From: Megaustenia siamemsis
Lineage: Eukaryota > Mollusca > Gastropoda > Stylommatophora > Ariophantidae
NCBI GenBank assembly: GCA_032433765.1
Contig: JAVIAB010000051.1
Location: forward strand, 80,802,847 to 80,866,846
Reading direction: 5' to 3'
Length of the DNA: 64,000 nucleotides
The translations under genes and the position numbers were made by a program. This document shows, in pieces, positions 58,112 through 64,000 of this stretch. The notes beneath the pieces were generated by a model that saw only the letters and a program-made list of their open reading frames with translations, did no database searches and was not told where the DNA came from. Every line of letters begins with the position of its first letter. Position 1 is the stretch's first letter.

Positions 58112-59086
58112 TTAACCTGTATTTGTCTTGTTACTTGCCAATGCTTTAGCCTGATCTATTTTATTCATGGAATCATGTTTCACTGCAGTCAGGGAACTGC
58201 CTGTCCCCACATTTCTCTTCGCGTATACGGATTGATTGTTCCTGTAAGGTGGTGATTGCAAAGTACTGGTTGTGTTGGTAGTAACGGTTGATGCTGTAGT
58301 AGTAGTGGTTGGTATTTTGGTAGTAGTGGTTGATGTCGTGGTAGTAGTGGTTGATGTCGTGGTAGTACTGGTTGATGTCGTGGTAGTAGCGGTTGATGTC
58401 GTGGTAGTAACGGTTGATGTCGTGGTAGTAACGGTTGATGTCGTGGTAGTACTGGTTGATGTCGTGGAAGTACTGGTTGATGTCGTGGTAGTAGTGGTTG
58501 ATGTCGTGGAAGTAGTGGTTGATGTCGTGGTAGTATTGGTTGATGTCGTGGTAGTAGCGGGCGATGTCGTGGTAGTAGCGGTTGATGTCGTGGTAGTAGC
58601 GGTTGATGTCGTGGTAGTAGCGGTTGATGTCGTGGCAGTAGCGGTTGATGTCGTGGCAGTAGCGGTTGATGTCGTGGCAGTAGTGGTTGATGTCGTGGCA
58701 GTAGTGGTTGATGTCGTGGTAGTAGTGGTTGATGTCGTGGAAGTAGTGGTTGATGTCGTGGTAGTAGTGGTTGATGTCGTGGTAGTAGTGGTTGATGTCG
58801 TGGTAGTAGTGGTTGATGTCGTGTAAGTAGTTGTTGATGTCGTGTAAGTAGTTGTTGATGTCGTGTAAGTAGTTGTTGATGTCGTGGTAGTATTGGTTGA
58901 TGTCGTGGTAGTAGTGGTTGATGTCGTGTAAGTAGTGGTTATTGATGTGATAGTAGTGTTTAATGTTAAGGTGAAAGTGGTTGATTTTGTGATTGTAGTA
59001 ATGATGTTGTTGTGGCAGTGGTTAATTTCTGCTGGTGATGATGACGGTGGTGGTGGCGGTGGGAGCGTGGGCGGTGGTGATGGTGG
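58112..59086 (-). CDS. Possible mucin-like exon: 325-codon Thr/Ser-rich open frame over the 21-bp array
   Basis: The minus strand is open from just after a stop at 59087-59089 to TAA at 58112-58114. It has no early ATG, so it would be an internal or last exon. Order: Pro-rich start, SSSPAEINHC, ITTITKSTTFTLTLNTTITS, then about 30 copies of a Thr-rich heptad (TTTTTTS; variants with Ser, Ala, Val, Asn or Tyr), then STLQSPPYRNNQSVYAKRNV, GTGSSLTAVKHDSM and NKTNTG at the end. CCTTAAC followed by a C-rich tract and CAG at ~59032 looks like a branch point and splice acceptor. Thr/Ser repeats of this kind are O-glycosylated in mucins. No membrane segment or signal peptide is visible. The plus strand is also open over the array (Val-rich), so it may be only a stop-free minisatellite. 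Confidence 0.35.
   Translation of the reverse strand, partial: PPSPPPTLPPPPPPSSSPAEINHCHNNIITTITKSTTFTLTLNTTITSITTTYTTSTTTTTTSTNTTTTSTTTYTTSTTTYTTSTTTYTTSTTTTTTSTTTTTTSTTTTTTSTTTSTTSTTTTTTSTTTATTSTTTATTSTATATTSTATATTSTATTTTSTATTTTSTATTTTSPATTTTSTNTTTTSTTTSTTSTTTTTTSTSTSTTSTSTTTTSTVTTTTSTVTTTTSTATTTTSTSTTTTSTTTTTTSTTTTKIPTTTTTASTVTTNTTSTLQSPPYRNNQSVYAKRNVGTGSSLTAVKHDSMNKIDQAKALASNKTNTG
58290..58950. repeat. 21-bp minisatellite
   Basis: About 30 units of GTTGATGTCGTGGTAGTAGT G with changes mostly at GTAGTAG (GTACTG, GTAGCG, GTAACG) and TGGTA (TGGAA, TGGCA, TGTAA). Length is kept at 21 except one 24-bp unit, always a multiple of three. Confidence 0.96.
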
Positions 59087-59089
59087 TTA

Positions 59090-60262
59090 AGGCTCGGATC
59101 TTCAGGATATGTCATTTTTTTCTGACATGTATTTTTGAAATAAAAGTAATTTCAACATGTTTCATGTCTTTCTGAACACCCTAGCGCTATAAATGCATAT
59201 GTTGACCACAGTGTAGTTGTAGGTCATATTTTGAGCAAATTGAGGCATAAATGCAATTTTTGGTTAAATTTGGTCACATTTGTCGTCGTTTTATCTGCAA
59301 TAAAACTTTCATTTAGGTAACATTTTATTTAGCTTAAAAAATTTGTAAAAACCGTAATTTTTTCTGAAACGTGTCTATAACTCAGACAAGTTATTCAAAA
59401 TAAACATTTAGATGCTAAATTAAAGACCACTTTTAGTTGATTTTCCGTATGTCAGGATAAACGTTTGAATTTCAAACATAAACGACACCTATAACCAAAA
59501 GATCGCACCAAACAGCAGCACAAAGGAGCGACAGTACTGTGAAGAAAGTTTGTTCTGAAGTGAGACTTCAATTAGGAATACAATCACAAGCAGCTTCACT
59601 GATTGAAGCAGAGACAACGCAATCAGATAGTCCTTTGTGTGAAAGTAGCTGCAGACACTGGGAGAATAAATGTGTCCAAAAATTGAAGAAAAAAAAAGCT
59701 TCAGTCAGAGAGATGCACTGCCTCACAAACTGTCTCAGAAATTGCTCGTAAACAAAGACAAAAACATGACATGGGAGTCCGACGTAAATGATGTAAATGC
59801 CTTAGTGGATAACTTAATGTCATTGTTAGTAGCAAATGAGTAATTAATTTATGTCATATTTTGGTGTATTTTTCTTTGTTAGGTCATAATTGCAAGCATA
59901 TTTCGATGATTTTTAGATCATAATTTGATATTTTTCAGACCGTAAAAATACGAGTCCTAATAATGATTGTGGTTTGTGAGTTTATTAAATACGGTAAAAG
60001 TGAAACTAAAGATAAAACGTATCCATCTCGCATCTGGTACACGGGATTATGGTGCTACTGTTCAGTTTGTTCCACAAAAATCAGCACTTGTGTGGATGCT
60101 GTTGTCAGATTAACACCAGCCTGTCCTATCCTCTTATAACAATTACCTAGTAGGAGGTTTGTTGTAGTTTTGGTGTACGATGATTGCCTCGCTGTCAAAA
60201 GGCACCCGACTAAAATCACATTTGTAATGTCTCTGACTCTGACTATATAGCTCTGAACATTC
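59090..60262. other. No gene recognised
   Basis: AT-rich. A 70-codon plus frame at 59539-59751 (contains CVQKLKKKKASVREMHCLTN) has no domain I recognise. If the minus-strand mucin-like exon is real, this would hold its upstream intron. Confidence 0.45.
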
Positions 60263-60272
60263 TTCTATAAAA

Positions 60273-60545
60273 AAAAAATAGTTCAGTGGTTAGTGAACTG
60301 GACTACAAAGGACAAGGGGTAGGGTTCGATTCCAATCGACGGCTTCCGGGTTCACCCAGCCTTAAATGGGTACCTGATATTCTCTGGGTAGGTAAAGCGG
60401 CACGGGCGTAATACCGAGCACATTACCCCGAAAATCATGTGCTGAAGGTCTGTAAAATATTAAAATTACAATAAATATTATTATCACTAACATCATAGTC
60501 CCTATATGCCACTTGGCGTGACGGGGTTCTTTACTTTTTTTTTTA
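60273..60545 (+). mobile_element. tRNA-derived SINE-1, copy 3
   Basis: The best copy: AGTTCAGTGGTTAGTGAACT (A box), GGTTCGATTCC at 60323-60333 (perfect B box), then CACCCAGCCTTAAATGGGTA, GTAAAGCGGCACGGGCGTAA, TGCCACTTGGCGTGACGGGG and TTCTTTAC followed by T runs. The duplication TTCTATAAAA at 60263-60272 and 60546-60555 bounds it. Confidence 0.88.
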
Positions 60546-60659
60546 TTCTATAAAATAGGTACTGACTAATGAGACACAATTATTCGTCTGTTCTCAGAGA
60601 TTATATTATCCGTAAAATAACCACATGATCCACGTATAACTCTTAAATTATTCAAAGTA

Positions 60660-60945
60660 AGGAAATACTACTACAATTATTGGTGCTACTGCTATTTCTA
60701 CTACTACTGTTACTACTAATACCACTGCTACAGCTGTTAGTTCTACTGATATTGCTATTATTGTATGCCGCTTCTAATACTACTACTATACAGCCTATGT
60801 TGCTACTGCTGCTACTACAACTATTGGTGCTGCTCCTACTACTTTGCTACAAGTGATATTGATGCTACTTCTATGCACTATTTCTACTACAGTTCTTATT
60901 ACTACAGCTATTGCTTGTTACTACTGCTACTACTATTATTATTCA
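60660..60945. repeat. Degenerate CTA/CTG trinucleotide tract
   Basis: Mixed ACTACTACTG, TGCTACTGCT and TATTACTACA triplets. It adjoins the 5' end of the G fragment. Confidence 0.85.
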
Positions 60946-61345
60946 TGTAAGGAACGTGGCAAATAATCGTATTCTCAAACAGATAGTGTATGGTAAACTT
61001 AGGGATGGGAAGAAACCAAAGGGCAAAGATACAGGGATGTTTGCAGGGCTTCCTTCAATGAATTCTCTATCAGTGGGGAAAATCTGGCTGCAGATCGTAG
61101 CACGTGGAGAACAAAAATGAACAAACAGAACAGCAACATTTGAGGCAGCGTTGATTTCAACTTCAGAAGACAAACGGCGCTGGATAAAGGAGACAAGTCC
61201 AAGGACCACAAATACATCTTGTTCATTCTGCGGTCGAATCTGTCTATCCAGTGTTGGCAGATTCAGTTATGAGAGAAGCTGTTCAGCCAACAAAAACAGC
61301 ATCCAGCGTAAGACACTCATATTTTACCAAACTATTGACTTATCA
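60946..61345 (+). pseudogene. Non-LTR retrotransposon family G, C-terminal part with Cys finger
   Basis: Plus-strand frames read ILKQIVYGKLRDGKKPKGK, RYRDVCRASFNEFSISGENL, AADRSTWRTKMNKQ, EDKRRWIKETSPRTTNTSC and CSFCGRICLSSVGRFSYERSC. This follows the usual ending 'GKRxxGRPxLRYKDVCKRDLK...LAADRxxWR', then a CxxCxRxC...C finger. Several frameshifts and a stop break it; the usual His of the finger is Tyr here. RT motifs are absent and the C-terminal-only piece implies 5' truncation. Confidence 0.7.
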
Positions 61346-61417
61346 TAGTTGCTTGCTACCTAGAGGTTTGTCGAGGCCAAAGGCCACATATACATATTGC
61401 TTGTTGCAGGAGCTACT

Positions 61418-61727
61418 GAGTTAAGTGCTCTGTGCACACCGTGAGCCGTGTGTCTCATCCGTTTTGATCATGTTTCGATATCCCGATTGTTTACGATGAA
61501 TGATGATATCGTATGACAGGGAACAGTTGGCTGTGTTCACTTTCTGCGCGGTTTCGCATTATGTCTTTTGGCGTGTGCTCAGACTGCTACGATGGGGACT
61601 ACAGTTACCTTTCTTTGTTTGGGAGATGAGTTAGTAATTTGGATGATTCCACTGGCACGGGCGGTTGTGCAATTATGGATTTTAATTCGTTTGCAGTGAT
61701 ACCGAGGCCTTCCATAACCAATAACAT
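61418..61727. repeat. Dispersed repeat R1, copy 2 (empty site)
   Basis: In reverse orientation this matches 6255-6336 plus 6709-6957. GGATGATTCCACTGGCACGG spans the point where copy 1 holds family B. It contains GTTTGCAGTGATACCGAGGC and ATGAATGATGATATCGTATG. Confidence 0.82.
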
Positions 61728-61731
61728 ATTG

Positions 61732-61832
61732 CTACTTCAGTTCTTGGTACTATTGTTACTGTTACTACTGCTACTACAGCTCTTAATGCTACTTACACTT
61801 TTATTGCTACTGCTGCTAATATTGTTACTTCA
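61732..61832. repeat. Degenerate CTA/TTA trinucleotide tract
   Basis: TTGTTACTGTTACTACTGCT-type triplets. A Leu-rich plus frame through it is an artefact of the repeat. Confidence 0.8.
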
Positions 61833-62039
61833 ATAATGTTACATGTCTGTTACCTACTGCTATATTTACTGCTGACCCGGTCGATAGTGGAATGGGTACC
61901 TTGCTCTGAATTGAGAAGAAAGTAGACACATAAACGAAGAGTACTGATGCACTCATCTGTAAATGCTGTAGAATACTTTGACATTCTCTATTTCACTTTC
62001 CTACGTCACAATCTTCTAGGGATTTTTTTTTCTAAATAG

Positions 62040-62182
62040 TGTTATAGCTACAACCGCTACTTGCTACTGCCGCTATTGCTACTACAATTGCTACTACTAT
62101 TGCTACTAATAATGCTACTTCTATTGCTACAACTGTTGCTACTAATAATGATGCTACTAATGCTAATACTATTGCTACTATA
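62040..62182. repeat. Degenerate trinucleotide tract before the transposase
   Basis: ATTGCTACTACTATTGCTAC-type triplets, ending at ACTATAG near 62180. Confidence 0.8.
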
Positions 62183-62613
62183 GTCCGTTCAGAAATTCAT
62201 AATCACACCTGAATTAGTTTTGCGTGATAACCGCTTGTTATTTTCGTTTCAAAATTTGCATGCAATCTTAGAATATTGATGACGTTATAGAAATATTTTT
62301 TGCTCTGAGAAATTTGATCTGGTCTAAAAGTGTTCTTCTTTAGGCTATATTAAATTCACCCTGTTCGAATTTGACACCATTTTAGGATATATACATTAAT
62401 TTGGTGCGGTCGTTCACGTAAAATAGTTTGACTATTGCAGAAACACTAACTTCAGGAAAAATCCCGTGCACAAAACTGAATTGTTATTGAACGACATGAC
62501 GCACCACGGCCTGGGCATTAATTACCGAAGGGAAGGCGTATCTTTATTAATTTTGTGAAGACTCAGTAGACAATTTGTTGACTTTAAATACCAACATTTA
62601 TATCTAAATTACA
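62183..62613. other. 5' flank of the transposase gene
   Basis: AT-rich leader. I looked for an inverted copy of its first 30 bases downstream of the gene and found none inside the window, so no terminal inverted repeat is assigned. Confidence 0.5.
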
Positions 62614-63882
62614 ATGAGTTTGAAATGCAAATTTATAACTATGCAAAAGGTTACTTTTTTACTATATCAGCACTTCCTTAGGGAATCCAAGATGGGGCAT
62701 TTATATTGTGATATTCATGACCCAGAGAAACGAACGCAACTCGCGCTTGGTCTTAATAGATCGTCATTTTCTCGTTGGATTAAACAAGACTCAGAGTGCA
62801 CTCATGTCAATCAAGGAAGGAAAAGGAAAGTCGACAGCTTTGACATGGATGTCATAAAACGTGAGATATTGAAAATGTTTGCTAATAATGTACTTGTTAC
62901 TCTCAGGAATTTGAAATTAAAATTACATGCAGACTGCAATATTGGCATTTTTTAAAGTACTCTATGGAAGATTGTGCGAGGAGCCGGCTTCACTTTCAGA
63001 AAAACTGTTGGGGGCAGGAATATTATTTGTGAAAAACGACACTTGGTCATTGCCCGAAGCAAATACCTGAGACAGATCCGTGAGCGGCGGAGTGAACGGT
63101 ATGATATTGTATATTTGGACGAATCATGGGTCAACGCACACCACACCTATGCTAAAGAATGGCAGTCAGTAAATGGCAAACTCAAAAGAGCAATTCCGAG
63201 CAGCAAAGGCCAGCGCATTATATTAACGCATGCTGGAAGCACTGAAAACGGCCTTGTCCATGATGCGGGACTTATTTTTTAATCAAAAAGTACCGACGGT
63301 AGAGACTACCATACTGAAATGAATGGAAACATTTTCAGGCACTGGTTGGAGAACGATCTTTTACCAATCCTGGAGAGACCTTCATGCATAGTCATGGATA
63401 ATGAATCATACCACAATGTCGTATCAGAGGAAGACAAAGTGCCTACTGCATCAAATACAAAAGAGCAAATTAGGACATGGCTTGCGAATGAAAATGTCAA
63501 ATTTGACGACACATATTTAAAACCCGAATTGTTACAACTTGTGAAGAATACGAATAAGAAAAAGGTGTGCCATGTTGACAAAATCATTGAGAAATACGGC
63601 CACACCTCTATTCGACTCCCTGCATATCATGCGCACCTTAATCCAATCGAACTTGTCTGGGCTCACGTAAAAGGACAAGTTGCAGAACAGAACAGGACGT
63701 TTAAAATGTGTGATGTTGAAGTTCTGACACGCGAGTCTCTCTCAAAAATAGTCATTCCGTTCTGGAAGAAGTGTGTTGAACATGTGCTGCGGGTGGAAGA
63801 TGAGTACTGGAAACGAGATGGATTACTATTTGTCCAGCCAGTAATGATTATCAACCTCTTGGAATCGTCAGATTCGGAATGA
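62614..63882 (+). pseudogene. IS630-Tc1-mariner superfamily transposase, DD83E, two in-frame stops
   Basis: A single frame of 422 codons encodes a cut-and-paste transposase. An N-terminal helix-turn-helix (around residues 40-58, LALGLNRSSFSRWIKQ) would bind the element ends. The catalytic triad is D in VYLDESWVNAHH (63118-63120), D in IVMDNESYHN (63397-63399) and E in AHLNPIELVWAHVK (63649-63651). There are 92 residues between the first two and 83 between the last two, far more than the 34-41 of classic Tc1/mariner. TAA stops at 62953-62955 and 63280-63282, both in the context ATT TTT TAA and both one C-to-T step from CAA, interrupt it. Everything else is in frame, so decay is recent. The start is the first ATG of the frame. 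Confidence 0.88.
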
Positions 63883-63893
63883 TTAAAATTAAG

Positions 63894-63979
63894 ATGAATT
63901 CAATTCCAGCTGCAGTTAGGAAGTCCTGGGGTCTAATGTACCCCGAAGGACAAGACTAATTGTAACCAATTGAATTCAT
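63894..63979. repeat. 86-bp fold-back after the transposase gene
   Basis: ATGAATTCAATT (63894-63905) is perfectly inverted as AATTGAATTCAT (63968-63979). Inner parts also pair loosely (GTTAG with CTAAT; GTCC with GGAC; GGGG with CCCC), so the whole block can fold as one long hairpin. It begins 11 bases after the stop codon and could be a small fold-back element or part of the transposon end. Confidence 0.75.
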
Positions 63980-64000
63980 GTTTGCAAATACACATAACGA

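Noticed and set aside
58272..58826. 184-codon Val/Asp plus-strand frame in the 21-bp array
   Set aside because: It stops as soon as the unit variant TGTAAG appears and has no non-repeat coding flank, unlike the reverse frame.
60323..60333. Functional tRNA gene at the B box
   Set aside because: The head cannot form a proper cloverleaf and is followed by a SINE body shared with two other copies; the same holds for SINE-2 and SINE-3.
62953..62955. Programmed -1 frameshift at the T run before the transposase stop
   Set aside because: The run is in the wrong phase for a standard slippery heptamer and the coding continues in the same frame after the stop.
62614..63882. Alternative genetic code with TAA as glutamine
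   Set aside because: Other frames in the window use TAA as a normal end, and the surrounding elements are typical of animals.

Overview
The window is invertebrate animal DNA made almost wholly of mobile-element remains and tandem repeats. Nothing in it is clearly a conserved cellular gene. The marks of an animal genome are pieces of many APE-endonuclease/reverse-transcriptase (non-LTR) retrotransposons, three families of tRNA-derived SINEs with internal A/B boxes, an IS630-Tc1-mariner type transposase, a pure (GATA)n tract, and more than twenty mini- and microsatellite arrays. The non-LTR families, with their basic GKRxRGRPR-type C-termini, are the kind common in molluscs and other lophotrochozoans. 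A mollusc is my best guess, but the sequence does not prove it.

The retroelements fall into recurring families, labelled here for convenience. A, C and C2 end in a (GAT)n tail. B, D and F end in a (GAA)n-type tail. G has a C-terminal Cys-rich finger. B2, J and K are very decayed. Nearly all copies are 5'-truncated, and all carry stops, frameshifts or truncation. Fourteen retroposed insertions (nine non-LTR copies, one short element E and four SINEs) have recognisable 8-14 bp target-site duplications, most of them exact, so their borders can be given to the base.

Layout. 1-8.4 kb: a 49-bp array split by A, then C2, nested SINEs, a repeat with a (TTTAG)n tail, J, and repeat R1 split by B. 8.4-12.3 kb: 32/33-, 50- and 28-bp arrays, then element E with its GATA tail inside a B copy. 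12.9-18.4 kb: B, D, and a long A copy interrupted by B. 19.4-27 kb: a ~37-bp array, a ~95-bp repeat, a C fragment, and a 26-bp satellite with 104-bp higher-order units split by a ~1.3 kb insertion. 28-38 kb: F, B, A, a 45/51-bp array joined to the 5' region of a shattered C copy, a second C copy with endonuclease and RT remains, and an inverted C 3' end. 38-43 kb: 11-, 16-, ~38-, 63- and 46-bp arrays. 43-54.7 kb: D, C, F, F and the best preserved B copy. 55-59 kb: 30-bp and 21-bp arrays; the 21-bp array lies in a 325-codon reverse-strand open frame rich in Thr/Ser. 60-64 kb: SINE, G, R1 and a transposase gene with an unusually long second catalytic spacing (DD83E).

Most of the 'genes' are therefore dead copies of selfish elements. 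The points of interest are how they nest, how array units relate to element parts, the DD83E transposase and the possible mucin-like exon.
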